DNA of 64,000 nucleotides from Malachius bipustulatus (lineage: Eukaryota; Arthropoda; Insecta; Coleoptera; Melyridae): the NCBI GenBank assembly GCA_910589415.1, contig OU342639.1:10672268-10736267 (forward strand), written 5' to 3'. Of the stretch, positions 43,752 through 56,708 are shown in pieces. Position 1 is the first letter of the stretch, and every line of letters begins with the position of its first letter. The position numbers and the translations under genes are program-made. The notes under the pieces are model-generated. The model did not search any database, had not been told where the DNA came from, and saw nothing but the letters and a program-made list of their open reading frames with translations.

Positions 43752-44867
43752 TGTAATGTATGATAGTAGTTGATCAGCCTGTATGTAAGATAACGACGTT
43801 GTCGAGCGCAGGTCGCTGATAAGAGGCGGTTGGAAATGCAGCGCCGAAAAATGTAATTATTAATTATGAGAAGATTGCCTTAAATACTGTGCGTGTAAAT
43901 CAATTATTATATACAGGGTTATTCCCGGTATACACCACGGAAGATTATGACCGTGTCTCTGGATTTTAAGATCTTTTTATTTTTGGAGTGGATAGAGACC
44001 CGGCAGAGGTACGTTTTAAAATTATATTCATAATGTGCAGGTGTCCTAAAAGCATGAGACATATCAAAGCTATGTTTTTTTAAATGGAATACTCCTATGT
44101 TATTGCATTTTTAGATTGTCTGAGAAGAAAAAATAAGATTGGCTTTTACAGTTGGTATTTAAATTCAGAAGTTTTTGAGTTATAAACAAGTAAAAATCGT
44201 CATATTTCAAGTTCAAGGCCCTGTACAACGAAAACGGCTAAAGATAGAGAAAAACGGCTTAATGTCCCTATTTTAACTTTTCATGTACTATTCTATGGTA
44301 TAGAAACATTTGTACTTTCTTTGATTTTTTTATTTGGCGACGCGTGGAGAAATTTCAGAATTTTTTAAATTTTTTATCACCCTGTATAAACATTTCATCT
44401 ACATCGTAGGATAGTACATGAAAAGTTAAAATAGGGACATGTAAGCCGTTTTTCTCTATCTTCAGCCGTTTTCGTTGTACAGGGCCTTGAACTTGAAAAA
44501 TGACGATTTTTACTTGTTTATAACTCGAAAACTTCTGAATTTAAACATCAACTGTAAAAACCAATCTTTTTTTTTCTTCCCAGGGAATATAAAAATGCAA
44601 TAACATAGGAGCATTCCATTTAAAAAAACATAACTTTGATATGTTTCATGCTTTTGGGACAACCTGTACATTATGAATATAATTTTAAAACGTACCTCTG
44701 CCGGGTCTCTATCCACTTCAAAAATAAAAAGATCCTAAAATCCAGAGACACGGCCATAAACTTCCGTGGCGTATACCGTGAATAACCCTGTATAAACGTA
44801 CAAATAAATATCTGTGTAGTATCTATTAGTAATTACGATTGTTATTAGACAAACCCAAGATATAACA
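43752..44867. mobile_element. Solo LTR, split by a foldback element
   Basis: The insertion starts TGTAATGTATGATAG and ends GATATAACA, so it has TG...CA ends. It is flanked by a perfect 5-base duplication, AATAC (43747-43751 and 44868-44872). The empty site, aaaatactttcacttaagac, is present near 9546 and 42167. Without the foldback (43910-44794) the LTR is about 230 bases. No second LTR or internal region is present, as expected from LTR-LTR recombination. Size and termini suggest a Copia-like element, but the family is not certain. Confidence 0.8.
43910..44794. mobile_element. 885-bp foldback element inside the solo LTR
   Basis: The ends TATACAGGGTTATTC and GAATAACCCTGTATA are inverse. The arms remain complementary for about 380 bases (for example GAGACCCGGCAGAGGTACGT against ACGTACCTCTGCCGGGTCTC), with an unpaired centre near 44295-44395. 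Its inner arm resembles one half of block G. A 68-codon ORF at 44510-44716 lies within the arm and I do not regard it as a gene. Confidence 0.8.
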
Positions 44868-45118
44868 AATACTTTCACTTAAGACTAAGAATAAAAAAAA
44901 TGAGAGGGTATAAACTTCTATTTTCCGTTCATCTTCTTTTTCCTTTCTTTTTAGAACTAAGTTTCTTACCAACAACAAAAAGTGCGTACGATTACAAATC
45001 ACGTTCCACCGAGCCTTACTTGTTGTAGGTATCTAAATCCAGAAAAACAATATTGGAATAACTTGCTCAGTAATCTTCGTCTCCTGGCAAGATTTGACGA
45101 AAATGTTCGAACGTTTTC

Positions 45119-45174
45119 ACATTTAGTGCCGAGTTCAGTACGATTAAATATACGCACTAACTCGGACTAAATGT
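45119..45174. repeat. Array hairpin 22
   Basis: The inner arms are TGCCGAGTTCAGTACG and CGCACTAACTCGGA. CCGAGTT/AACTCGG and AGT/ACT pair with one bulged C. This is one of the best-paired copies. Confidence 0.85.
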
Positions 45175-46192
45175 GAAAACAATCAACTTGACGCTTTCCT
45201 TCTCGCACAGTTATCGATATCTGGAAAACAATGGATGAAAGACAAGTAAAACTTACAGAATCTAAAATAATTGAAATGCGAATGGCGAAGCCTGTTCACA
45301 TTAATTTCCTTAAAATGTTTTCAGTCACTATACAAAAAGTCGAAAATCAGAGAAATCTCTTTAAAAAAAAAACTTGGCAACAGATGAAGCATTTGGCAAC
45401 AGTGTAATGTGATAATGAGTCATAATTACAAAGACAGGAATTGAGAGTAACTAAGATTTTGAGAGTGACCCAATGAGGGAACTACTAAGAAGATGTGTTA
45501 CAAGTTACAAGATGAGATTACCCAATTTTCATTAGAACTTCTACATTTTAGATTTTTCCATAGCGTGGTATGCTTTCCTCTGACAGACCCAATCAGGGAA
45601 AATCTCGAAAGATTCGCCAATACTCGTATTGTCGGAGGGATGATACATTGTCCATCTTCAAGAGAGGTGACAAGGAAACTACTTAAAATTGTGGGCTACC
45701 CTGCTTGTATCGAGAAAATTGGCTTAAAAAAGCAATTTCAAATGAAAAAAAAACTGTTATTTGGTAGGAGGTTTTCGAGATCTGACCATGGAAAATTACA
45801 AGTTGGCGTGATGTCAACGCATTGTCACACTGTCAACATTTTTTTGTAAATCAGTGAAATTCCATCCACGTTAAAAAAGATTTTTGAAGAGGTTGGGATG
45901 AATTTGTTGATCGATAAAAAATAAAAAATTTGAATTTCATCGACTCAGACTAAGAGGATGGAATCTGGATAAAAAAGAAAGAAGGAATCTTCTAGAAAAT
46001 TACAGAAGAGCGCTAATTTCCACACCACCCTAGAGGTATAGCGCGTGGCGCGTTTTTTTTAACGTGGTCTCCCCTGAGAGGCCTAGTCCACTGAGAAACT
46101 TTATGGTATACGCTTACAGTAAAATAAATTATATTATTTGATAATCTATCTTCGTTTCGTGCAATTTTTGACGAAAATGTTCGAACGTTGTT

Positions 46193-46246
46193 ACATTTAG
46201 TCTGTGTAGCTACGATTAAATATACGCAGTTATGCGGACTAAATAT
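46193..46246. repeat. Array hairpin 23
   Basis: The inner arms are TCTGTGTAGCTACG and CGCAGTTATGCGGA. It is hairpin 8 with one C to T change that keeps a T-G opposition. Confidence 0.8.
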
Positions 46247-47063
46247 GAAAACAAACAACTTGGTGCTTTCATTCTGTTTTCTCACTTTCCACGAACTCTG
46301 AAAAGTGTAATTGCGATTTTAAGTATACCCACCGAACCAACGCAAATATATTGTAAATGTGAAGTTCTGAGAATGTTTACAATTGTTTATTAAAAAAGAG
46401 TTGCACTTAACACTAATAAGCACTTAAGACTAAGAATAAAAAATCAGAACGTATGAGCTTCTCTCGTTCGTCCATCTTCTTTTTACTTTCTTTTCAAAGT
46501 AAGAAGATTTCTCACCAAATACAGCAACTGATGCCATGCAATACGATTATAAATCACGTAATTGCACAGCTCAGTTGCTGTACCTAATGAAACAAACACT
46601 TTTAAACTTTCCTCTCTTCGTAGTAATCCATCATAGCAGCATTGATGTTTCCTGCGATTCGAAAAAAAATCATTCCGTAAACGCGGTGGAGGTGCAAAAA
46701 TGTCCAAGAAGAGATGAAATGATAATTAAAATTTATTCAAAATACTATAACTTTCATTCATATCTGCAGATAAGGATAAAAACAGTTGGAAAAACCGAGA
46801 AAAACAAAAATTATAGAGCCATGTGATTTAGAAGATTCAAATTTAGATTTTTTCAAATACATGTATCGCTTTTCTAGAATACAGAAAAGGGGTAATTTCC
46901 ACACAACAAAGAGGTATAGATGTTGCCACCCCCCCTTTTTTTTAACGTGGTATCCCGTGCATGACGGAGAAACTCAATAATATGCGCTTGCAGTAAAATA
47001 AATTCTGTTATTTAGTAATCTTCGTCTCCTGGCAAGATTTGACGAAAATGTTCGAACGTTTTT

Positions 47064-47118
47064 ACATTTAGCGCCGAGGTAGTACGATTAAATATACGCA
47101 CTAACCCGGACTAAATGT
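47064..47118. repeat. Array hairpin 24
   Basis: The inner arms are CGCCGAGGTAGTACG and CGCACTAACCCGGA. It is similar to hairpin 11 with one change in the 3' arm. Confidence 0.8.
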
Positions 47119-47770
47119 GAAAACAATCAACTCTAGACTTTGATCATTTTATTCTCTCTTCTCAGTTTCTCACTGTTCCGATATCTGGAAAGAAATGGAA
47201 AGTGAAACTTACTTACAGAATCTAAAATAATGAATTTTATTACAGTGCAAATTCCGAAGCCTGTTTACTGTTTACATTAACTTTCTTTAAAATGTTTACA
47301 CTCATTACAAAAATTAAAAAATCTTAGCTCGTTTAAATGAAAACTACCTATAAAAAACATTTGGCAACAGTGTCATGTGGTAATGAATCACAATTCTTGG
47401 GAGAGGAATTGAGAGTAACGAAGACTGAGCCGGATAATATTGAGAGTCACCCAATGTGGTATAGATAGACAGATAGAAGATGACATAGAACAATCTTCAT
47501 TTGCATGCACTTCTACATTTCAGATTGTTCCATAACGTGGAAACTATAACTAATCCATGGAGAAACTCAAAAATATCCATTCCTCGCTTGCGCCATGGAG
47601 ATCATTGATAACAATAAACTAAAGAATCTCTAATGAACTAAGAAAGGGCTACATAATAATTATGTTCTCAGATTCACTAATGACTTCACGATTAGTTACA
47701 CGCAGAATTAATGCTAAAATTAATAATCTTCGTTTCCTGGCAAGGTCGGTGAAAAAGTTCAAAATTTTTC

Positions 47771-47824
47771 ACATTTAGTAGGGCTCTCTACGATTGAATA
47801 TACGCAGAGACCCGGACTAAATGT
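47771..47824. repeat. Array hairpin 25
   Basis: The inner arms are TAGGGCTCTCTACG and CGCAGAGACCCGGA. TCTCT/AGAGA pairs without a break, unlike the related hairpin 1. Confidence 0.85.
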
Positions 47825-48680
47825 GAAAACAATCAACTTGGTGCTTTTATTCTGTTTTCTCACTGTCCACGATACCTTCTAGAAAATTACAGAAGTGCGC
47901 TAATTTCCACACCACCCAAGAGGTATAGTGCGTGGCGCGTTTTTTTTTAACGTGGTCTCCCCTGAGAGGCCTAAATCCACGATGAAGTTTAAAGTAAAGG
48001 TAACCTATATACCACCCGAATACATAAAGGATAAATTTACTTACATATGATTCTTTTCCTCTCAAAAATGATGAATAGGGTTACATTTGTTCGCAGATCC
48101 ACTAATGACTTCACGATTAGTTAAACGGTGAAATCAAAAGCGGATCTGAAAACAATGTCTCCCTCGCCTCTGGATAGGTACTTGCTGATAAGTTTCTTCT
48201 TGTCTGTTACAGTCTCGAGATCTGAAAACTAGGAGGCTTTAAATGTACTTACCGAATCAACGCAAATAATAATTCGAATTGTGAAATTTTACAGTAATTT
48301 CTAAAAAAATACAATCACTTCAGACTAAGAATAAAAAAATGAGAGGGTATAAACTTCTATTTTCCGTTCATCTTCTTTTTCCATTATTTTTAGAACTAAG
48401 TTTCTTACCAACAAAAAAAAAAGTGCGTATGATTACAAATCACGTTCCACCGAGCCTCACTTGTTGTAGGTATCTAAATCCAGAAAAACAATACTGGAAT
48501 AAGATGGGAAGAGACATATGCCTGTTTTGTTTGTCGTAGTCTCCCTCGACAGCACCAAACCTAAATGAAGATTAAATTCAGGAGAAACTCAATGATATGC
48601 GCGCATGCAGTAAAATAAATTCTCTTGCTCAGTAATGTTCGTCTCCTGGCAAGATTTGACGAAAATGTTCGAACGTTTTC

Positions 48681-48734
48681 ACATTTAGTGCCGAGGTAAA
48701 CGATTAAATATACGCACTACCCCGGACTAAATGT
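48681..48734. repeat. Array hairpin 26
   Basis: The inner arms TGCCGAGGTAAACG and CGCACTACCCCGGA are identical to hairpin 5. Confidence 0.8.
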
Positions 48735-48989
48735 GAAAGCAATCAACTCTAGACTTTGATAATTTTATTCTCTCTTCTCCCTGTTCTCGATATCTGGAAA
48801 GAAATGGAAAGTGAAACTAACATAATCTAAAATAATAAATTTAATTGAAACGTTGTCATCACTGCGGCTACAAAAATTCAAAAATCACAGGGGTCATTTG
48901 AAAGAAAATTTTAAAACATTGTCAATGCATTGTCACCCTGTCAACATTTAAGTGTATTTTTTTAATAAAAAACGCAGTATTGAGGACGA

Positions 48990-49600
48990 CAACACTTTTC
49001 GAAAATCACCCAAACTCATGAAATGTTCACCGATCCTGACCCCCAGATCACGAAAAAGGGGTTTTCCAAATTCAGCTGTCCACGATATGTGGTCATGATC
49101 GGTGGACCTTTGATTATTTATATATTTATATATATACCGGGTGTCCCATTAGTACAGGATTGTTCTCTGGCAGCTTTACTTTTGAAGTTAGAAAAAAAAA
49201 AGATGTGACAGAAAAGTTGTGTGGTTTGAAGAGAATCTACAACCTAAAATAATTTTCAGCTATACACGGTGGCCCAGCAATATCGCTGTACGCCTTAAAA
49301 CTTTGTTATTTTAAGTAGGACACCCTATACCTATATTATTACATTTTTAGATTGTCTGAGAACATTCAGTAAGAATGGTTTTCACAGTTTGAATTTAAAC
49401 TGAACTGTAGTCTGAGTTAGAAACAAGTGAAAATTGCCATTTTTCATTTTCAAAGCAGCTTAATACAATGAAAACGGCTCAAGACAGCAGAAAACGGTTT
49501 ACATGTCCCTTTCTTAATTTTTCACCTGGTATCCCATCGTGCGGATGAAATTATTATAGAGGGTGATGAAAATTATCAGGTTTTTCATCACTTGTCAAAT
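48990..49600. repeat. Dispersed repeat block G, copy 3
   Basis: It has the same order as copy 1: an ACCGATC/GATCGGT hairpin with a shortened 3' arm (gtggtcatgatcggtgg), the GGGTGTCC/GGACACCC small element, and the half-foldback part. A few extra bases (tacctata) sit before the last part. Confidence 0.65.
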
Positions 49601-49795
49601 ATACATCCCTCGCTTGCGCCAGGGCGATCAATAATAAAAATAAACTAGAGAATCTCTAATGAACTAAGAAAGGGTTACATAATAATTATGTTCTCAGATT
49701 CGCTAATGACTTCCCGATTAGTCATACGCAGAAATAATAATAAATAAATAATCTTCGTTTCCTGGCAAGATCGGTGAAAAGGTTCGAAAGTTTAT

Positions 49796-49852
49796 TCATT
49801 TAGCATTTGCTCTCTACGATTAAAAATATACGTAGACAACAAAACTAAATGT
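49796..49852. repeat. Array hairpin 27
   Basis: The inner arms are CATTTGCTCTCTACG and CGTAGACAACAAAA. TTTG pairs with CAAA and TCT.CTACG with CGTAG.A. The pair next to the loop core is A-T here in place of the usual A-C. Confidence 0.8.
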
Positions 49853-50868
49853 GAAAACAATCGACTTGACGCTTTTCTTCTCGCACAGTTATCGGTATCT
49901 GGAAAAGAATGACTGAAAGAAAAGTAAAACTTACAGAATCTAAAATATTTTAAATGCGAATGGCGAAGCCTGTTCACATTATTAATTTCCTTAAAATGTT
50001 TTCAGTCACTACAAAAAGTCGAAAATCAGATAAATCTCTTTTAAAAGAAAACTTGGCAACAGATGAAACATTTGGCAACAGTGTAATGTGATAATGAGTC
50101 ATAATTACAAAGACAGGAATTGAGAGTAACTAAGATTTTGAGCGTCACACAATGAGGGAACTACTTAGAAGTTGTGTTACAAGATGAGATTACACAATTG
50201 TCATTCGAACTTCTACATTTTAGTTTTCTCCATAGCGTGGTATGCTTTCCTCTCACTGACAGACCCAATCAGGGAAAATCTCGAAAGACTCGCCAATACG
50301 CGCATTGTCGGAGGGATGATACATTGTCCATCTTCAAGAGAGGTGACAAGGAGACTACTTAAAATTGTGGGCTACCCTGCTTGTATCGAGAAAATTGGCT
50401 TAAAAAAAACAGTCTCAAATGAAAAAAAAACTGTTATTTGGTAGGAGGTTTTCGAGATCTGGCCATGAAAAATTACAAGTTGGAGCAATGTCAACGCATT
50501 GTCACACTGTCAACATTTTTTTGAAAATCAGTGAAATTCCATCCACGTTAAAAAAGATTTTTGAAGAGGTTGGGATGAATTTGTTGATCGAAAAAAAATT
50601 AAAAAATTGAATTTCATCGACTCAGACTAAGAAGGTATGAATTTGGATAAAAACGAAGATAGGAAGTCTTCTAGAATATTACAGAAGAGCGCTAATTTCC
50701 ACACCACCCAAGAGGTATAGCGCGTGGCGCGTTTTTTTTAACGTGGTCTCCCCTGAGAGGCCTAATCCACGGAGAAACTTTATGATATACGCTTGCCGTA
50801 AACTTAATTACAATATTTAGTAATGTTCGTTTCCGGACAAGATTGGACAAAAATGTTCGAAAGTTTCT

Positions 50869-50924
50869 ACATTTAGCGACGACAGATAACGATCAAGTAA
50901 ACGTAATCAGCCAGGGCTAAATGT
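50869..50924. repeat. Array hairpin 28
   Basis: The inner arms CGACGACAGATAACG and CGTAATCAGCCAGGG are identical to hairpin 20. The LINE D tail begins about 13 bases downstream. Confidence 0.65.
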
Positions 50925-50936
50925 GAAAACAATCAA

Positions 50937-53900
50937 CTTAATAATAATAATAAACAAATTTTATTTAGTGGAGATGCCAATTACAAGCAGAGACTACAAT
51001 GCAAGTGGGTCTAACCTAAATAATCGTCATAAATATTGTATTTCGTTACTCCGCATGGGAGCCGTGTTGCAGATATTCGCCCATTGAATAGGGTTCTATT
51101 TCCAAGAGTAGTTTGAAAATTGCAATTTTGAATTTTTTCAAACTTGAGATGCATTTTATATTACTTGGTAACCCATTATACAGTTTTAAACAGTTATACA
51201 GTACATTTTTCTCTGTTAGAGCTAGCCTGTGCCGTGGGTAGCAGTACTCATAGGTATCTCTTGTATTGTAAACAGTTGATTGTTTTTTATGATCTTTAAA
51301 ATAGTTTTGGTGCTTGTGCAGGAACAGCAAACATTCCTGGATAAATATCTCATAAAACGTCAACAGGCCATTATTTTTAAAGCGACCTCTGCATGATTCC
51401 CCCGTGCTAAATTCCAGAGTGATTCGCAACGATCTTTTTTGTATAATAAAAACTTTACTTGCATCTTTGCTGTTGCCATAAAATATGATTCCATATCTAA
51501 TGTGTGATTCTATTATAGCATGGTAGACCATTTTTAGCGTGTTTAGATTCAAATATTTTCCGAGTATTCTGAGTCTATAACATGAGGAGCTCAATTTGGA
51601 GCCCAGATGTTTAATATGGGTGTCCCAGCTCATCATCTCTTCTATGTATACCCCTAGGAACTTAACGTTATTCGATATTGTTAGTTTGGTGTCGTTTAAA
51701 TTGATCTCTGGTGCTCTCCTGCAACGGTTAGAATGATTAGTGGTGAACATCATAATCTTTGTTTTTTCCCTGTTGAGCACTTGTTTGTTTTTCAGAAACC
51801 ATTTGTTTGATTTCTCTACTGACGTGTCCAGGGTGTTCACTGCATCAATAAGTGTGTTCGCATGTACCAGAAGGTTAGTGTCGTCTGCGTAGCATGTAAA
51901 GCTACCCCGGCTCAGGCCAACTTCACTGAAAATCCCATTCATATAAATAATGAATAGAATCGGGCTTATCGTGCTACCCTGAGGTACTCCCATCGGTAAG
52001 ATCTCCTCATCTGACATGATTTCTTTGTTATTTTTTACAATTACTACCCTTTGCTTTCTATTACAAAGATAAGACTTGAACCATTTTAGGACTGGTCCCC
52101 TAATTCCACACTTATCTAGTTTCTGAAATAATATGCTATGATCCAGACAGTCATATGCCTTAGACATATCGAGAAAAGCTCCCAGTGCCACCTCTCTCTG
52201 CTCCAGACTATTTAATATATTACAAACAAACTCAAAGATTGCCGTTTGAGTAGATTTTCCTCTTTGATATCCATGCTGACTTGGATTCAGAATGTTGTTT
52301 TGATTCAGCCAGCTTATCAGTCTTAGGCACATAACTTTCTCAAAAATTTTCGAAAAAGAAGATAGAATGCTGATTGGTCTATAGTTTTCTATTAGAGAGG
52401 TGTCACCTTTTTTGTGTATAGGTTTTACAAGAGCTATTTTTAATCTTTCTGGAAAGATGCCATATTTTATTAGGGAGTTGTTTATAATGTGCGTTAACGG
52501 ATCACAAATATATTGGATACAAGATTTAATTATGTTAATTGATATGTCATCGTTTCCACTACTGTGTTTGTTACGGAAACCCCTCACAATACTTACTATG
52601 TCCTCAGGCGACTGGCCGGATAAACATAGACCCCGAGAGATATTCACTGTCATTCGTGTATGGTATATTTTCTATTTGATTTAATAGTAGTCTAGGTGCG
52701 TTAATCATGAAATTGTTTATTTCGTTTGCAACCTGTAACGGTTCTCCTGGAATCTGGATTTCATTTCCAGAGTCCAAGGGGTGGTTGCCTGTTATCTCCC
52801 TTATTATATTCCAAGTGCATTTGTTTTTATTATCAGATGAAGATATCTTTTGCTGATACATTTTTGCTCTACTATCTATCAGTATGCTATTATATTTCCT
52901 TTTGATGCTTTTATATAGTTCTTTATAGGACTCGTCCACTGCACTTAGTGTGTACAGCAAATCCAGTTTTTTTTTGCATTCAACGACCTCAGGCACGTTC
53001 GCTAAATTTTTCCTTTTTCCAATGGATTGTAACTTTTGTTTTGGTGGAAAACTACAATTAAAATGAAATATGAAGTTTTCATGAAACACTTCCCATTGTT
53101 TATTGACATTACTGTCACTAATATGGTATATTTTGTCCCAGTTTACTATTTTAAGTCTGTCATTGAAGTTATATTTTTATTTTCCTCGCTAAAGATTCGC
53201 TGAGGTGTAGTTTTATCTATTTCCGGTATTATATTATAAATTTCAATTTTTTGGGCGGTGTGATCTGAGATCATCGAATGCAGTACAGTTGTGCTGTATG
53301 GGTTCTTCACATTAGTTAGTATAGGTATTATCTACACATGACTTACTACTGGCAGTGATGCGTGTTGGTTCTTCTGTGGTGTGGCTTATAACGAACGAGT
53401 TTATCACCGAACAGATTTCCGACCTCTGCCGGTTATCTGTGTCAAATCGTATGTTGAAATCTCCTCCAATTACTACACTGCAGCCCTCTTGTCCTATTCT
53501 GTTCAGGATCGATTCTATGATTCTCAGTGAAGTCTGCAATTCACTTTTTGGCGGTCTGTACACTGAGCATATTATGAACTTATGCTTGTTCACTTTCACC
53601 TCACAGCCACAACACTCAGCTTGGCCTTCCTCTGACATCTTTGATATGTCCTTTCTTTACTTGCTATCGGGTTCCTTATGTACACCGCACTACCTCCATG
53701 TTTACCCTCCACTTTACGACAAAAACTTGCCGATAATTTATATCCCAGGATTCCATACGAGGTCAACTGGTCCCTTGTCTTCCAATGTTCTGTAATACAG
53801 ACAGCTATGCAGTCACTCTGCTTATTTAGAAATGCGTTTCCTATAGATTGGATGTTTTGGTGAACTATGCTAATCCTTCTATTTTTTTCCTCGGTTGGTT

Positions 53901-53998
53901 GATGACAAATAATTCCTGACGCAGGTTGATCAGCTGAGTTATTGCTTTTTACTTGAGTTCCCATTGAAGGGTCGAAAAAAGTTAGTGACTAGTGTTCC
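50937..53998 (-). mobile_element. LINE D, near full-length non-LTR retrotransposon, decayed
   Basis: The element lies on the minus strand. Its 3' tail (ATT)n appears as aataataataataa at 50940. Its 5' end is near 53998. The flanking array sequence, caatcaactt on the left and cttgacgctttcattctg on the right, rejoins to the usual caatcaacttgacgctttc, which places the insertion just after hairpin 28. Coding for one protein with endonuclease and reverse transcriptase is present. I saw no separate ORF1. Confidence 0.85.
51046..53964 (-). pseudogene. LINE D endonuclease-reverse transcriptase, frameshifted
   Basis: Four frames follow in order. Endonuclease start, 53964-53596: ISIVHQNIQSI, CITEHWK, GGSAVYI. 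Endonuclease middle, 53638-53312: ICSVYRPP, VVIGGDFNIRF, EEPTRIT, and the S-x-VDN motif. Linker, 53089-52604: SIKRKYNS, TWNIIREITG. Reverse transcriptase, 52653-51046: VKPIHKKGD, NYRPISILSSFSKIFEK, LGAFLDMSKAYDCLDH, GVPQGSTISPILFIIYMNGI and CYADDTNLL. The reverse transcriptase frame is open with its catalytic DD intact. The endonuclease is broken by at least two frame changes, and its DH motif lies in a damaged stretch near 53250. The copy is inactive. Confidence 0.85.
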
Positions 53999-54233
53999 CT
54001 TGACGCTTTCATTCTGTTTTCTCACTGTCCACGATATCTGAAAAGTGTAATTATAAATTTAATTGTACTCACCGAACCAACGCAAATAATTGTACTGTGA
54101 ATTTCTGAGAATGTTTCCAATAGTTTCTTAAAAAATAGTTGCACTTTAATATGCGCTTGCAGTAAAATAAATTCGGTTATTAAGGAATCTTCGTCCCCTG
54201 GAAAGATTTGACGAAAATGTTCGAAAGTTTTAT

Positions 54234-54289
54234 ACATTTAACCCCGCCAGATAACGATCAAGTAAACGTAATCCGCCAGGGCTAAATGT
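54234..54289. repeat. Array hairpin 29
   Basis: The inner arms are ACCCCGCCAGATAACG and CGTAATCCGCCAGGGC. It is of the hairpin 16 class, with one substitution in the 5' arm. Confidence 0.75.
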
Positions 54290-55575
54290 GAAAACAATCA
54301 ACGTGACGCTTTCATTCTGTTTTCTCACTGTCCACGAGATCTGAAAAGTGTAATTATAAATTTAATTGTACCGACCGAGCCAACACAAATAGTAAATGTA
54401 ATGTGAATTTCTGAGACTGTTTACAATAGTTTCTTAAAAGATATTACCACTTAAGACTAAGAATAAAAAATCAGAACGTAGGTACCTAAAGCTTCTCTCG
54501 TTCGTCCATCTTCTTTAAAGTAAGTAGATTTCTCACCAAATATATCAAGTGCCGCTCTGTAATACGATTATAAATCACGTAATTACAGAACTCCACTTGC
54601 TGTATCTAATGAAATTAATTCCTTTTAACTTTGCTTCTCTTCATATGTAGTAATCCTTCATGGTTTCGATGTTTCCAGTGAATGCGGTTACAAAATAATC
54701 GGAAAAAATCTATCTTTCAGTACATAAGGTTATTAAGGTTGACGAAAAAAAAGGCAGAAAAGCAAAAAAGTGAAGAGACATATGTGATTTAGAGGATTTA
54801 GATTTTACGGCTCATACTTCCAGAATCTTTCACAAAAATCTAGTTCTACATATAACATTGCTGTTGATAAAACAATTTTTTCACTTAAAACAAGCATTAT
54901 TATTATAAAAAATTCGCTGAAAAAACTCTTCTCATTTTGTCCGTTTTCGTTCTATTGTCTTCCTCCGAAAATGAGTTTTCCTTTAAGAAACAACAATGGA
55001 AAGTGTTCCACAAAATAAAACAGACTCACACAAAAGTTAACAAGTCAAAATTTACAGTTTTTTCGATCACCAATCAAATAGATAAATTTTATAGGAATTT
55101 TTCACACGCTACAAAAATTCGAAAATCAGAGTCTTTTGAGAGAAAATTAAATTAAAACATTTGACAACAGTGCCATGTGGTAATGAATCACAATCCTTGG
55201 GAGAGGAATTGAGAATAACGAAGAGTGGGCCGGATAATATTGAGAGTCACCCAATGTGGTATAGATAGATAGATAGAAGCTGACATAGAACAATCTTCAT
55301 TTGCATGCACTTTTACATTTTAATTTTGGATTCTTCCATAACGAGGAAACTATAACTAATCCATGGAGAAACTCAAAAATATCCATTCCTCGCTTGCGCC
55401 ATGGGGATCAATAATAAAAATAAACTAGAGAATCTCTAATGAACTAAGAAAGGGTTACATAATAATTATGTTCTCAGATTCGCTAATGACTTCCCGATTA
55501 GTCATACGCAGAAATAATAATAAATAAATAATCTTCGTTTCCTGGCAAGATCGGTGAAAAGGTTCGAAAGTTTAT

Positions 55576-55630
55576 TCATTTAGCATTTGCTCTCTACGAT
55601 TAAATATACGTAGACAACAAAACTAAATGT
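55576..55630. repeat. Array hairpin 30
   Basis: The inner arms CATTTGCTCTCTACG and CGTAGACAACAAAA are identical to hairpin 27, 5,782 bases away. Confidence 0.8.
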
Positions 55631-56651
55631 GAAAACAATCGACTTGACGCTTTTCTTCTCGCACAGTTATCGGTATCTGGAAAAGAATGACTGAAAGAAA
55701 AGTAAAACTTACAGAATCTAAAATATTTTAAATGCGAATGGCGAAGCCTGTTCACATTATTAATTTCCTTAAAATGTTTTCAGTCACTACAAAAAGTCGA
55801 AAATCAGATAAATCTCTTTTAAAAGAAAACTTGGCAACAGATGAAACATTTGGCAACAGTTTAATGTGATAATGAGTCATAATTACAAAGACAGGAACTG
55901 AGAGTACCTAACTAAGATTTTGAGCGTCACACAATGAGGGAACTACTTAGAAGTTGTGTTACAAGATGAGATTACACAATTGTCATTCGAACTTCTACAT
56001 TTTAGTTTTCTCCATAGCGTGGTATGCTTTCCTCTCACTGACAGACCCAATCAGGGAAAATCTCGAAAGATTCGCCAATACGCGCATTGTCGGAGGGATG
56101 ATACATTGTCCATCTTCAAGAGAGGTGACAAGGAAACTACTTAAAATTGTGGGCTACCCTGCTTGTATCGAGAAAATTGGCTTAAAAAAAACAGTCTCAA
56201 ATGAAAAAAAAACTGTTATTTGGTAGGAGGTTTTCGAGATCTGGCAATGAAAAATTACGACAACTTGATGCGATGTCAACGCATTGTCACACTATCAACA
56301 CGTTTTGAAAATCAGTGAAATTCCTTCCACGCTAGAAAAGATTTTTTTGAAGAGGTGGGATGAATCTATTGATCGATAAAAAATTAAAAAAATTAATTTA
56401 ATCGATTCAGACTCAGAAGGTATGAATTTGGATAAAAACGAAGATAGGAAGTCTTCCAGAATATTACAGAAGAGCGCTAATTTCCACACCACCCAAGAGG
56501 TATAGCGCGTGGCGCGTTTTTTTTAACGTGGTCTCCCCTGAGAGGCCTAATCCACTAAGAAACTTTATGATATGCGCTAAAAGTATACTAAATTATATTA
56601 TTTGATAATCTTCGTTTCGTGCAAGATTTGACGAAAATGTTCGAACGTTTT

Positions 56652-56708
56652 CATATTTTAGCGCCGAGGTAGTACGATTAAATATACGCACTAACTCGGA
56701 CTAAATGT
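56652..56708. repeat. Array hairpin 31
   Basis: The inner arms are CGCCGAGGTAGTACG and CGCACTAACTCGGA. The outer 5' arm is altered (ATATTTTAG). Confidence 0.75.

Larger units (their letters stand above)
44868..50936. repeat. Complex repeat array, segment 8
   Basis: Seven hairpins lie at 45119, 46193, 47064, 47771, 48681, 49796 and 50869. GC boxes lie at 46010-46083, 47897-47971 and 50689-50762, with the variant form at 46885-46967. The stretch 45490-46900 repeats 10280-11690 at an offset of 35,211 bases, and 49640-50450 repeats at 55422-56232 (offset 5,782). Block G copy 3 lies at 48990-49600. ORFs at 45493 and 50172 run through the shared ttatttggtaggagg module and are not conserved in frame. 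Confidence 0.85.
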
